DNA from: Nitrospirota bacterium | GTDB lineage: Bacteria > Nitrospirota > Thermodesulfovibrionia > UBA6902 > DSMQ01 | Reading direction: 5' to 3' | Length of the DNA stretch: 32,526 bases | Assembly (NCBI GenBank): GCA_016208855.1 | Contig: JACQXF010000022.1 | Location: 1-32,526 of the forward strand | Shown here: positions 1 through 7,544 of the stretch, one piece after another | How positions within the stretch are numbered: position 1 is the first letter of the stretch | How the letters are laid out: each line of letters begins with the position of its first letter | Translations under genes and position numbers: made by a program | The notes under the pieces: model-generated | What the model saw: the letters and a program-made list of their open reading frames with translations, nothing else | Database searches by the model: none | Told to the model about the DNA's origin: nothing

Positions 1-1
1 C

Positions 2-175
2 GAAAGCGTTAATGGTCTGGTCAGACGCTACTTCCCAAAGGGCACTGACTTTAGTAAGATAACGGATGTTCAGGTGGCAATGGTCGAATCAATTATTAAC
101 AACAGGCCCAGAAAATGTCTGGGCTACAAAACACCGCTTGACGTCGCTTCGGCTTTTGTTGCACTTCCACCTTGA
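2..175 (+). CDS. IS30-family transposase, C-terminal fragment (cut by window start)
   Basis: An open frame runs from the window edge to a TGA at 173-175 and encodes about 57 residues. It contains VNGLVRRYFPKGTDF, the region after the last catalytic acidic residue of the DDE integrase domain in IS30-type transposases. It then has the INNRPRKCLGYKTPLDV stretch that closes this family. The rest of the element lies outside the window, so activity cannot be judged. The sequence around the stop (about 160-185) probably holds the terminal inverted repeat, but without the other end this cannot be confirmed. Confidence 0.85.
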   Translation, partial: ESVNGLVRRYFPKGTDFSKITDVQVAMVESIINNRPRKCLGYKTPLDVASAFVALPP

Positions 176-181
176 ATGTGG

Positions 182-216
182 GACTTAAAACTAAAAATTA
201 AAAACTCATAACTTCT
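182..216. repeat. Heptamer array, 5 degenerate units, before a start codon
   Basis: Five 7-bp units in phase: GACTTAA, AACTAAA, AATTAAA, AACTCAT, AACTTCT. The array sits between the transposase stop and the ATG of the phosphoesterase at 224. It takes the place of a recognisable ribosome binding site. Confidence 0.55.
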
Positions 217-223
217 TATTACA

Positions 224-949
224 ATGCGCATTGCCATTATCTCAGACGTTCATGCCAATCTTGAAGCCCTGCAATCTGTTCTTGAAGAAATAAAAAAAGA
301 AATGCCTGATGAAATATGGTTTCTGGGCGATGCAGTTGGATACGGGCCGAATCCAAACGAATGTATAGATATAATCAAGAAAGAGGCGCAGATACTTATT
401 GCAGGCAATCACGACTGGGGTGTTGCAGGGCTTGCGAACATTGAACATTTTAACCCTTACGCAAGAGAGGCTGCGGAATGGACAATTGATAATTTAACTG
501 ATGAAAACAATGCCCTTCTGAGAAGCCTTCCGCTTTTTGATAGACCAAAACTCAACAACATATTTCTTGTCCACTCCTCGCCAAAAGAGCCGGAAAAGTG
601 GCACTATATCATTAATACATGGGATGCCTATATAAACTTCCAATTCTTTGCTGAAAGAAAATGTATTATTGGGCACAGCCATTATCCATTCGCGGCAGAA
701 CTTGATGAATCCGGCAGGGTCAATCTTTATAAGGAAACTGCTGAATTTAAAACAGGCTGCAGATATATCATAAATGCCGGCAGTGTAGGCCAGCCGAGAG
801 ACGGAAATCCCAAGGCATCTTATGCAGTTTTAACCAAAAATTCCGTAGAAATAAGAAGGGTCTCTTATGATATAGTATCTACACAGAAAAAGATGAAAGA
901 GGCCGGATTATCGCGCTATCTTATTGAGAGGCTTGATAGGGGAAGATAG
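224..949 (+). CDS. Calcineurin-like metallophosphoesterase family protein
   Basis: A 241-residue soluble protein with the full set of metal-binding motifs of calcineurin-like phosphoesterases: DVHAN (D8, H10), GDAVGYGP (35-42), GNHD (61-64), VH at 116-117 and GHSH (150-153), followed by NAGSVGQPRDGNP. The GDxVGYGP and NAGSVGQPR signatures belong to the subgroup annotated as YfcE/MJ0936-like or as small phosphodiesterases. The substrate cannot be read from sequence. There is no signal peptide, so it should be cytoplasmic. The ATG at 224 aligns with the conserved first beta strand (RIAIISD). No clear Shine-Dalgarno sequence precedes it, because the upstream 40 bases are a degenerate heptamer array. 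Confidence 0.88.
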   Translation: MRIAIISDVHANLEALQSVLEEIKKEMPDEIWFLGDAVGYGPNPNECIDIIKKEAQILIAGNHDWGVAGLANIEHFNPYAREAAEWTIDNLTDENNALLRSLPLFDRPKLNNIFLVHSSPKEPEKWHYIINTWDAYINFQFFAERKCIIGHSHYPFAAELDESGRVNLYKETAEFKTGCRYIINAGSVGQPRDGNPKASYAVLTKNSVEIRRVSYDIVSTQKKMKEAGLSRYLIERLDRGR

Positions 950-1015
950 GAATATCACAAATGCCAAATGAGAACATCCACAAAAAAGATTTTAAAACAA
1001 TAATAGGAGGCAACC

Positions 1016-1282
1016 ATGATACCCATAGAGTATGACATGATAGTTTTTAAAGAAGATGATACTTATGTGGCGTATTGCCCTGAACTTGATGTTTCAAGCT
1101 GCGGGGATTCTGTTGAAAAGGCAAAGGAGATGCTCAAAACTGCGGTAAGGCTCTTTCTTGAGGAAGCTGAAAAGATGGGAACAATTGAGGACATTCTTGA
1201 AGAGGCAAGATATAAAAAAGATGTAAACGGATATTGGATTCCTCCGAAGCTTGTTGCAACCGAATTGGTAACTGTATCGTAA
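1016..1282 (+). CDS. hicB: HicB-family antitoxin (first HicBA pair)
   Basis: An 88-residue protein with the HicB/UPF0150 fold: an N-terminal strand pattern YDMIVFKEDDTYVAYCPEL, a CGDS turn, then a helix with regularly spaced Glu and Lys. HicB proteins bind and neutralise the HicA ribonuclease. No separate DNA-binding domain is visible after the core, so repression, if any, must come from the C-terminal 20 residues or another factor. A strong ribosome binding site (AGGAGG) lies 6-7 bases before the ATG. The hicA gene starts one base after the stop region, so the two are cotranscribed with the antitoxin gene first. Confidence 0.85.
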   Translation: MIPIEYDMIVFKEDDTYVAYCPELDVSSCGDSVEKAKEMLKTAVRLFLEEAEKMGTIEDILEEARYKKDVNGYWIPPKLVATELVTVS

Positions 1283-1283
1283 T

Positions 1284-1514
1284 ATGCCCAAAATATCTCC
1301 CATACCTGCTGGCAAACTACGAAAGGTGTTTGAAAAGGCAGGGTTTAAATGTGTCAGAATTGAGGGCGACCATTTTGTATATACAAAGCAAGATGCTTCG
1401 AGACCAGTAGTAATACCTGATTGGAAAGAAGTTCCAGTATTCATAATCAAGAATAATTTAAGAACAGCAGGCTTAACAAGAGAAGAGTATTTTTCTTTAC
1501 TGGAGAAAGTCTAA
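1284..1514 (+). CDS. hicA: HicA-family mRNA interferase toxin (first HicBA pair)
   Basis: A 76-residue protein of the small HicA double-stranded-RNA-binding fold. It has the start pattern KISPIPAGKLRKVFEKAGF and the GDH motif at about residues 28-30, whose His is the catalytic residue in this family. The ending NNLRTAGLTREEYFSLL is typical of the fold. HicA cleaves mRNA and is held inactive by HicB. The catalytic His is present and the length is normal, so it looks intact. It lies directly behind hicB and 18 bases before purB, so a transcript could read through into purine genes. Confidence 0.85.
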   Translation: MPKISPIPAGKLRKVFEKAGFKCVRIEGDHFVYTKQDASRPVVIPDWKEVPVFIIKNNLRTAGLTREEYFSLLEKV

Positions 1515-1532
1515 GAAATATTAGGAGAACTT

Positions 1533-2825
1533 ATGATACCGCGTTATACAAGGCCAGAGATGGGTAAATTGTGGGAGCCTCACAGCAGGTTTCAGAAATG
1601 GCTTGATGTTGAAATTGCGGCGTGTGAGGCATGGACAGCATTAGGGAAAATTCCTAAGAAGAGCCTTGAGACAATAAAAAAGAAGGCAAGGTTTGATGTT
1701 AAGCGTATTGACGAGATAGAAAAGACTGTAAAACACGATGTAATTGCATTTTTAACATCCGTGGCTGAATCTGTAGGGCCTGACTCAAGATATATTCACA
1801 AGGGGCTTACATCTTCTGATGTGGTTGACACAGCGCTTGCGCTTTTAATGAGAGATTCAGCAGATATTATTATTGCTGATATTAAAGAGTTGATGAAGGT
1901 TCTTAAAGAGCAGGCATTTAAGTATAAAAATACGCCATGCATCGGAAGAAGCCACGGTATTCATGCAGAGCCGATGACATTTGGCTTAAAGTTTGTACTC
2001 TGGTATGAGGATGCAAAGAGAAATCTTGAGAGGCTTAAAAGGGCAAGAGAGATTATAAGCATTGGAAAGTTCTCAGGCGCAGTCGGGACATTCTCAAATA
2101 TTCCGACAAAGCTTGAAGAGCATGTATGTAAAAGACTTGGCTTAAAACCTGAGCCTATTGCCACACAGGTTGTGCAAAGAGACAGGCACGCAGAATTTTT
2201 AAATTCCCTTGCGCTGACAGCCGCCTGTATAGAGAAAATAGCGCTTGAGATAAGGCATCTTCAAAGGACTGAGGTCCTTGAGGCAGAAGAGCCGTTTGAG
2301 GCAGGACAGAAAGGCTCCTCTGCAATGCCTCATAAGAGAAACCCCGTCGGGTGTGAAAACCTCTGCGGGCTTGCGAGGGTTGTGCGCTCAAATGCTATGG
2401 CAGGCATGGAGAATATTGCACTATGGCATGAAAGGGATATAAGCCACTCATCAGTTGAAAGGGTGATAATCCCTGACAGCGCAATCCTTGTTGATTATAT
2501 GCTCCAAAGGCTGGCAAAGATTCTTAAGGGGCTTCATATTTATCCTGAGAGGATGAAGGAAAATATTAATCGCAGCTACGGGCTTTACAATTCACAGCGC
2601 GTAATGCTTGCGCTCACAGAGAAGGACTTAAGCCGCGAGGACGCTTATCAGATTGTGCAGAAAAACGCCATGCAGAGCTGGAGAGAGCGAAAGGATTTTA
2701 AAGGGCTTCTAAAGAAAGATAAGGATATTAAGAAATATTTACCAATAAATGAGATAGAGAAGATATTTGATTTGGCATATTATCTAAGGAATGTTGATTA
2801 TATATTTAAAAGAGTTTTCAAGTAA
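1533..2825 (+). CDS. purB: Adenylosuccinate lyase
   Basis: A 430-residue protein of the fumarase/aspartase superfamily with the signature GSSAMPHKRNP at about residue 260. Other family blocks are KHDVIAFL, HKGLTSSDVVDTA and GRSHGIHAEPMTFG, the last carrying a catalytic His. It catalyses two steps of purine synthesis: SAICAR to AICAR plus fumarate, and adenylosuccinate to AMP plus fumarate. The length is normal for bacterial PurB. The start has an AGGAG site about 7 bases upstream. The stop codon abuts the ATG of purL at 2826, so the two genes form an operon. Confidence 0.97.
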   Translation: MIPRYTRPEMGKLWEPHSRFQKWLDVEIAACEAWTALGKIPKKSLETIKKKARFDVKRIDEIEKTVKHDVIAFLTSVAESVGPDSRYIHKGLTSSDVVDTALALLMRDSADIIIADIKELMKVLKEQAFKYKNTPCIGRSHGIHAEPMTFGLKFVLWYEDAKRNLERLKRAREIISIGKFSGAVGTFSNIPTKLEEHVCKRLGLKPEPIATQVVQRDRHAEFLNSLALTAACIEKIALEIRHLQRTEVLEAEEPFEAGQKGSSAMPHKRNPVGCENLCGLARVVRSNAMAGMENIALWHERDISHSSVERVIIPDSAILVDYMLQRLAKILKGLHIYPERMKENINRSYGLYNSQRVMLALTEKDLSREDAYQIVQKNAMQSWRERKDFKGLLKKDKDIKKYLPINEIEKIFDLAYYLRNVDYIFKRVFK

Positions 2826-5800
2826 ATGATACTGCATTTCTACCGAAAATCAGCGCTAACAGAAGCAAAAAAAAATGAGCTTCTTTTACGCATCCAGAAA
2901 ATATCTGCTCTACACAAGCCTTCGGCTGATATAAAGGATATTGAGACAGAGTTTTGCTTTAATATAGAGGCAGCATCAGAGCTTACTGATACAGAAGCAA
3001 AGATACTCAACTGGCTCCTCGCAGAAACCTTTGAACCGGAGAATTTCTCTAATGAAAGTTTCCTAACCTCAAAACTTAAACCTCAAAATTCAGAACTTAT
3101 CTTAGAGTTAGGCCCCCGCATGAACTTTACAACCGCATGGTCATCAAATGCCGTGGCAATATGCCATGCATGCGGATTAACAAAGATAAAGCGTATTGAG
3201 AGGTCAAGAAGATACAAGTTTATAAGGGTTCAAGGGTTCAAGGAGTCAAGGGTTCAAGATAAAAGAACTCAATCACTCGAATCCTTGAACCCTCGAATCC
3301 TTGAACCCTTTTTTTCACTTCTCTACGACCGTATGACCGAATGTCCGTATCCTGAACCTTTAAAGACATTTGAGACAGGCATAAAACCTGAGCCTGTTAA
3401 AATCATTCCGCTTATAGGGGAAGGCAAGCAGGCATTAATAAAAATCAATCATGAGATGGGGCTTGGGCTTGATGAATGGGATGTTGATTACTACTATAAC
3501 CTCTTTGTAAATGACCTGAAACGCAATCCAACAAATGTGGAATGCTTTGATTTAAGCCAGTCAAACAGCGAGCACTCAAGGCATTGGTTCTTCAGGGGCA
3601 GATTAATAGTTGACGGGAAAGAGTCTTCGGAGACCCTTCTGCAGATTGTAAAGCAGCCTCTTAAGGCAAATCCCCGTAACAGCGTAATTGCATTTAAGGA
3701 CAACTCAAGCGCCATAGAAGGCTACGACATTGAAACCATTATCCCTGAGCTGATAGGAAGGTCTTCTTCACTTAAAAAAACCCGCTCAAAATATCACTTG
3801 ATATTTACTGCCGAGACGCATAACTTCCCCACAGGCGTTGCCCCTTTCCCGGGCGCTGAGACAGGCACAGGCGGAAGGATAAGGGATGTGCAGGCAACAG
3901 GCACAGGCGGACTTGTCATTGCAGGCACGGCAGCATATTGCGTGGGAAATCTGCTTATACCGGGATATGAACAGCCTTGGGAAGATAAGACTTTTTCATA
4001 TCCGTCTAATTTGGCAAGCCCTCTTGATATAGAGATTCAGGCAAGCAACGGGGCGTCTGATTATGGCAATAAATTCGGCGAGCCTCTTATTCAGGGATTT
4101 ACGCGTTCATTTGGCATGAGGCTTCCAAATCAAGAACGCATAGAATGGATAAAGCCCATAATGTTTACAGGCGGCATCGGGCAGATGGATGCAAGGCATG
4201 TTGAGAAAGATGCGCCTGAAAAAGGGATGCTCGTTGTAAAAGTCGGCGGCCCTGCCTATAGAATTGGCGTTGGCGGCGGCTCTGCATCATCGGTGCTTGC
4301 AGGAGAGCTTGCAGAGGAACTGGATTTCAACGCGGTTCAGCGCGGGGATGCCGAGATGGAGCAAAAGCTTAACAGGGTAATCCGCGCCTGCGTAGAAATG
4401 GGTAATGAAAATCCAATAGTAAGCATTCATGATCAGGGCGCAGGCGGAAACTGTAATGTTGTTAAAGAAATCATCTATCCTGCAGGGGCAAAGATTGAGA
4501 TAAGAAATATTCAGGCTGGAGACAATACGCTCTCAGCCCTTGAGATATGGGGCGCTGAATATCAGGAGCAAAATGCCCTGCTTGTTAAACAAGAACACAT
4601 TGATATGTTTGAGTCATTATGCAAAAGGGAAAAAGTTCCATGCGCAGTAATCGGGCAGATTACAGGCGATGGCCTTATTGTGCTTCATGACGAGACTGAC
4701 GGCAGCGCGCCTGTTAATTTAGATTTAGAGAAGGTCTTGGGCGATATGCCTCAGAAAACATTTAAGCTTGACCGAACTCAGCAGGGGCTTGAGCCATTAA
4801 AATTTTCATGGGACTCATTAACTCAAAACTCAAAACTCAAAACTCAAAATTATATTAGAGATGCCTTAGGCAGAGTTCTCCGTCTTCTTTCAGTAGGCTC
4901 AAAGAGGTTTCTCACAAACAAGGTTGACCGCTCTGTTACAGGCCTTATTGCAAGACAGCAGTGCGTAGGCCCGCTTCAACTTACATTGTCTGATGTGGCT
5001 GTCATTGCACAGGGCCATTTTGGACTGACAGGCTCTGCCATCTCAATAGGAGAGCAGCCGATAAAGGGGTTAATCAATCCATCTGCAATGGCAAGGATGA
5101 GCGTTGCAGAGGCGCTGACAAATATTGTCTGGGCAAGGATCAATGCGCTTGAGGATATAAAATGCTCAGGCAACTGGATGTGGGCAGCAAAACTACCGGG
5201 TGAAGGCGCAAGGCTTTATGATGCGGCAGTAGCAATGAGGGATATTATGATTGAGCTTGGCATTGCAATTGACGGCGGCAAGGATAGCTTATCAATGGCA
5301 GCACAGGTTAAAAAGCAGAGCACAGAGCACAGAGCACAGAACACAGAACACAGAACACAGAACACAGACAAAAACAAACAAATAGTTGAAACAGTAAAGT
5401 CTCCGGGGACGCTTGTTATATCTGCCTATGCGCCATGCCCTGATATTACAAAAATAATAACCCCTGATATAAAGAAACCCGGTGAGAGCAAACTTTTGTT
5501 CGTAGACTTGGGGGAAGGCAGGAACCGACTTGGCGGAAGCGCACTTGCGCAGGTCTATAATCAAATTGGAGATGAGTCGCCGGATGTAGATGACACTCAG
5601 TTATTGAAACGCGCATTTAATGCCGTGCAAAAATTGATTTCCAATGAATTAATACTCTCAGGACATGACAGAAGCGACGGCGGTTTGATAACAACGCTTC
5701 TTGAGATGGCATTTGCAGGAAACTGCGGAATGGACATAGAGATATGTCAGGAGTCAGAAGCCAGAAGTCAGAAGTCAGAAGAAGATACAAACATAGGGGA

Positions 5801-6404
5801 CAATACAGAAATAATCCCTTCTCTATTTTCTGAAGAGTTAGGGCTGGTAATTGAGTATCTGCCTGAAAATGAAGGAGAGATATTATCAATTCTTAAAGAC
5901 TCTGATGTGCCATATCAGATTATCGGAAAAACATTAACTGAAAAAACCGTAAAAATAAACCTTCTCACGCCTCACGCCTCACGCCTTACGCTTTTAGATG
6001 AAGACATGCGTGTATTAAGGGCAATGTGGGAGGAGACAAGCTATCAGATAGAGAGACTTCAGATAAACCCTGAATGCGCAGATGAGGAAAGAGAGGCGAT
6101 TTATGACCGCAAGGGGCCTGAATATATTTTAAGTACAGGGATTAGGGATTCATTAACTCAAAACTCAAAACTCAAAACTCAAAACTCAAAAAATGCTAAT
6201 CCCCCCAAGGTTGCCATTATCCGCGAAGAAGGCAGTAACAGCGACAGAGAGATGGCGTCTGCATTTTATCAGGCAGGCTTTGAGCCATGGGATGTGACAA
6301 TGACAGACCTGCTTAATGAAAGGGTAAGGCTGAAAGACTTCATCAGGAATTCTACCAAAGACAGGATACCTTCAGCCTTGGAGTCTGCAACGGCTGCCAG
6401 CTAA
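2826..6404 (+). CDS. purL: Phosphoribosylformylglycinamidine synthase, large form, frameshifted near its 3' end
   Basis: The large fused form of FGAM synthase, which turns FGAR, glutamine and ATP into FGAM in purine synthesis. Visible blocks are GPRMNFTTAWS, NSEHSRHWFF, ETHNFPTGVAPFPGAETGTG, SIHDQGAGGN, GKDSLSMA and SGHDRSDGGL, so both ATP-binding halves are complete. The glutaminase domain begins (KVAIIREEGSNSDREMA) and runs to LKDF at about 6341. There the frame changes and about 36 family residues are missing. The last 20 or so residues of this ORF are out-of-frame nonsense. The protein also carries at least six low-complexity inserts absent from usual PurL, each encoded by a 7- or 8-bp tandem array. 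The ammonia-dependent activity could survive, but the glutamine-dependent one could not unless the break is a sequence error. Confidence 0.93.
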   Translation: MILHFYRKSALTEAKKNELLLRIQKISALHKPSADIKDIETEFCFNIEAASELTDTEAKILNWLLAETFEPENFSNESFLTSKLKPQNSELILELGPRMNFTTAWSSNAVAICHACGLTKIKRIERSRRYKFIRVQGFKESRVQDKRTQSLESLNPRILEPFFSLLYDRMTECPYPEPLKTFETGIKPEPVKIIPLIGEGKQALIKINHEMGLGLDEWDVDYYYNLFVNDLKRNPTNVECFDLSQSNSEHSRHWFFRGRLIVDGKESSETLLQIVKQPLKANPRNSVIAFKDNSSAIEGYDIETIIPELIGRSSSLKKTRSKYHLIFTAETHNFPTGVAPFPGAETGTGGRIRDVQATGTGGLVIAGTAAYCVGNLLIPGYEQPWEDKTFSYPSNLASPLDIEIQASNGASDYGNKFGEPLIQGFTRSFGMRLPNQERIEWIKPIMFTGGIGQMDARHVEKDAPEKGMLVVKVGGPAYRIGVGGGSASSVLAGELAEELDFNAVQRGDAEMEQKLNRVIRACVEMGNENPIVSIHDQGAGGNCNVVKEIIYPAGAKIEIRNIQAGDNTLSALEIWGAEYQEQNALLVKQEHIDMFESLCKREKVPCAVIGQITGDGLIVLHDETDGSAPVNLDLEKVLGDMPQKTFKLDRTQQGLEPLKFSWDSLTQNSKLKTQNYIRDALGRVLRLLSVGSKRFLTNKVDRSVTGLIARQQCVGPLQLTLSDVAVIAQGHFGLTGSAISIGEQPIKGLINPSAMARMSVAEALTNIVWARINALEDIKCSGNWMWAAKLPGEGARLYDAAVAMRDIMIELGIAIDGGKDSLSMAAQVKKQSTEHRAQNTEHRTQNTDKNKQIVETVKSPGTLVISAYAPCPDITKIITPDIKKPGESKLLFVDLGEGRNRLGGSALAQVYNQIGDESPDVDDTQLLKRAFNAVQKLISNELILSGHDRSDGGLITTLLEMAFAGNCGMDIEICQESEARSQKSEEDTNIGDNTEIIPSLFSEELGLVIEYLPENEGEILSILKDSDVPYQIIGKTLTEKTVKINLLTPHASRLTLLDEDMRVLRAMWEETSYQIERLQINPECADEEREAIYDRKGPEYILSTGIRDSLTQNSKLKTQNSKNANPPKVAIIREEGSNSDREMASAFYQAGFEPWDVTMTDLLNERVRLKDFIRNSTKDRIPSALESATAAS
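3061..3102. repeat. Heptamer array in purL, about 6 units (CTCAAAA-like)
   Basis: Units TCCTAAC, CTCAAAA, CTTAAAC, CTCAAAA, TTCAGAA, CTTATCT keep a 7-bp phase. They encode TSKLKPQNSE just before the conserved GPRMNFTTAWS block, where other PurL proteins have a short variable loop. Confidence 0.6.
3226..3308. repeat. Octamer dyad in purL: GGGTTCAA arm and CTTGAACC arm
   Basis: The left arm has GGGTTCAA, GGGTTCAA, GGAGTCAA, GGGTTCAA (3226-3257). The right arm (3276-3307) alternates CTCGAATC and CTTGAACC. The arms are near reverse complements with an 18-base loop. The whole is read in frame as an insert of about 28 residues (RVQGFKES...LEPFF). Confidence 0.85.
4815..4849. repeat. Heptamer array in purL: TCATTAA plus 4 x CTCAAAA
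   Basis: Four perfect CTCAAAA units follow TCATTAA and encode LTQNSKLKTQN. The same leader and units recur at 6150-6191 in the same gene. Confidence 0.9.
5318..5366. repeat. Heptamer array in purL: 3 x GAGCACA, 4 x GAACACA
   Basis: Seven units in perfect 7-bp phase, with one G-to-A change shared by the last four. They encode TEHRAQNTEHRTQNT, a 7-residue period, between GKDSLSMA and the strand TLVISAYA. No inverted arm is present. Confidence 0.93.
5746..5780. repeat. Heptamer array in purL: 5 x GTCAGAA-like
   Basis: Units GTCAGGA, GTCAGAA, GCCAGAA, GTCAGAA, GTCAGAA. They encode QESEARSQKSEE, a polar insert in the second ATPase half. Confidence 0.85.
5964..5991. repeat. Heptamer array in purL: 3 x CTCACGC, 1 x CTTACGC
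   Basis: Four units encode LTPHASRLTL just before LLDEDMRVLRAMWEETSY, a normal family block. Confidence 0.85.
6150..6191. repeat. Heptamer array in purL: TCATTAA plus 5 x CTCAAAA
   Basis: Same leader and unit as at 4815-4849 but with five units. It encodes LTQNSKLKTQNSK in the linker before the glutaminase domain. The two copies form a direct repeat about 1.3 kb apart within one gene. Confidence 0.93.
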
Positions 6405-6889
6405 TGGCTCTGCTTGGATGGATTCCATATCATGGCATTGAAGATAAAATACAACCGAGATTTATTCACAACAAGTCTGGAAGATTTGAGTCGCGCTTCT
6501 CTGCTGTTAAAATCCTTCCAAGCCCTTCAATATTGCTAAAAGGCATGGAAGGCTCTGTCTTAGGCATATGTGTTGCTCACGGCGAAGGCATGGCATATTT
6601 CCCTGATGAGGGAATTCTAAAAGATGTAGAAGAAAAAGGCTTGGCGCCAATTCGCTATGTGGATGATAATAATGAAGTCACAACCAGATACCCTTTTAAT
6701 CCAAACGGCTCTGTATCAGGCATTGCAGCCCTCTGCTCGCCTGACGGCAGGCACTTGGCAATAATGCCTCATCCTGAAAGGACATTTCTCAAATGGCAGT
6801 GGGCATGGATGCCCGAGGATTGGAAGAAGAGCCTCAAGGCATCGCCATGGCTCAGGATTTTTCAGAACGCAAGGGAGTGGTGCGGATAA
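6404..6889 (+). CDS. purL: PurL glutaminase domain, C-terminal piece after frameshift
   Basis: A 161-residue frame holding the end of the PurL glutamine amidotransferase domain: RFIHNKSGRFESRF, VAHGEGM, RYVDDNNEVTTRYPFNPNGS, and IMPHPER with the catalytic-triad His. The ATG at 6404 is only the first Met in this frame. The homologous frame runs back to about 6341 and reads FYQRQDTFSLGVCNGCQLMALLG, which includes the nucleophile Cys in GVCNGC. What is missing is the stretch between LKDF and QEFY that normally carries the GGFSYGDVLG oxyanion strand. It is therefore a fragment of the gene upstream, not a separate gene. It may be a true mutation or an assembly error. Confidence 0.85.
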   Translation: MALLGWIPYHGIEDKIQPRFIHNKSGRFESRFSAVKILPSPSILLKGMEGSVLGICVAHGEGMAYFPDEGILKDVEEKGLAPIRYVDDNNEVTTRYPFNPNGSVSGIAALCSPDGRHLAIMPHPERTFLKWQWAWMPEDWKKSLKASPWLRIFQNAREWCG

Positions 6890-6896
6890 AAAATGA

Positions 6897-6925
6897 TATA
6901 ATGCTATCAGACGCTGTGTAAGCGT
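6897..6925 (+). promoter_or_regulatory. Likely promoter and operator of the second HicBA pair
   Basis: A perfect TATAAT at 6897-6902 is followed 8 bases on by the inverted repeat ACGCT-gtgta-AGCGT (6911-6925), where the transcription start should be. No good -35 box is visible. An operator here would fit autoregulation by HicB, but this is inference. Confidence 0.4.
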
Positions 6926-6948
6926 AAGAGTAAAGAAAGGAGAATGAA

Positions 6949-7197
6949 ATGCTAATAAAATATATACAAAAGGCAATGGAACATGCCCGTTATGAGATAC
7001 TCTCCGATGATGGATCATTTTATGGTGAAATCCCTGAGTGTCATGGCGTTTATGCCAGCGCTATAACATTAGAAGAATGCAGAAATGAATTGGAAGAAAT
7101 TTTAGAAGAATGGATACTATTTCGGATATATAAAAATCTTCCAATTCCCAAGATTGACGGATTAGAAATAAAAATCAGGGAAGAAGTTTCTGTCTGA
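6949..7197 (+). CDS. HicB-like antitoxin (second HicBA pair)
   Basis: An 82-residue protein with the HicB/UPF0150 layout: a strand YEILSDDGSFYGEIPECHGVY, then LEECRNELEEILEEWILFRI as the helix, and a short basic and acidic tail. The FYGEIPE and GVYA positions match where HicB proteins have the F.A.cPdlpGc pattern. It differs strongly from the HicB at 1016, so it is not a recent duplicate. A good ribosome binding site (AAAGGAG) precedes the ATG. The stop overlaps the start of the next gene (TGATG), so translation is coupled. Confidence 0.8.
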   Translation: MLIKYIQKAMEHARYEILSDDGSFYGEIPECHGVYASAITLEECRNELEEILEEWILFRIYKNLPIPKIDGLEIKIREEVSV

Positions 7198-7415
7198 TGC
7201 CGCGATTTGGACCTATTAAGCAAAAAGAATTAGTACGATGTTTAAGATTGCATGGGTTTGAGGGGCCATATTTTGGCGGCAAACATCCTTTTATGGTAAA
7301 AGGCGATCTGACTATAACAATCCCTAATCCGCACAAAGACGACATAGGGAAAGAATTGTTATCAAGGATTTTAAGGCAGGCAAAAATCAGCAGAGAAGAA
7401 TGGGAAAAGATTTAG
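7197..7415 (+). CDS. HicA-like toxin (second HicBA pair)
   Basis: A 72-residue protein with the HicA fold: GPIKQKELVRCLRLHGFEGPYFGGKHPFMVKG, then TITIPNPHKDDIGKELLSRILRQAKISREEW. The His in GGKHPFM (about residue 30) matches the catalytic His of HicA ribonucleases. The length is normal and the gene is intact. It overlaps the antitoxin gene by one base. The target is presumed to be mRNA, as for the family. Confidence 0.82.
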   Translation: MPRFGPIKQKELVRCLRLHGFEGPYFGGKHPFMVKGDLTITIPNPHKDDIGKELLSRILRQAKISREEWEKI

Positions 7416-7484
7416 AGTCGGATGAATCGTACGGGCCACTACTCGGCGCTGAATTTGGCTCATGGATGCCAAAGTGACATTTGA

Positions 7485-7490
7485 TATAAT
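7485..7490 (+). promoter_or_regulatory. Likely -10 box of the small ORF at 7545
   Basis: TATAAT lies within TGATATAATGCTAT, a 14-base string also found at 6894-6907 before the second HicBA pair. The shared string suggests related promoters. No clear -35 box is visible. Confidence 0.35.
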
Positions 7491-7544
7491 GCTATAAGAT
7501 ATGGAGAAGCAAAAAATAATTGTGCTGAATACAAGGAGGAAACA

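Noticed and set aside
5292..5564. Minus-strand ORF with a Cys/Val/Leu-rich repeat (CVLCSVFCVLCSV)
   Set aside because: It is the antisense reading of the GAACACA array inside purL. The purL frame is the one with family homology on both sides.
6341..6404. Programmed ribosomal frameshift in purL
   Set aside because: A conserved segment of about 36 residues is missing at the same place, so a frame change alone would not restore the protein. No slippery run plus stem is visible.
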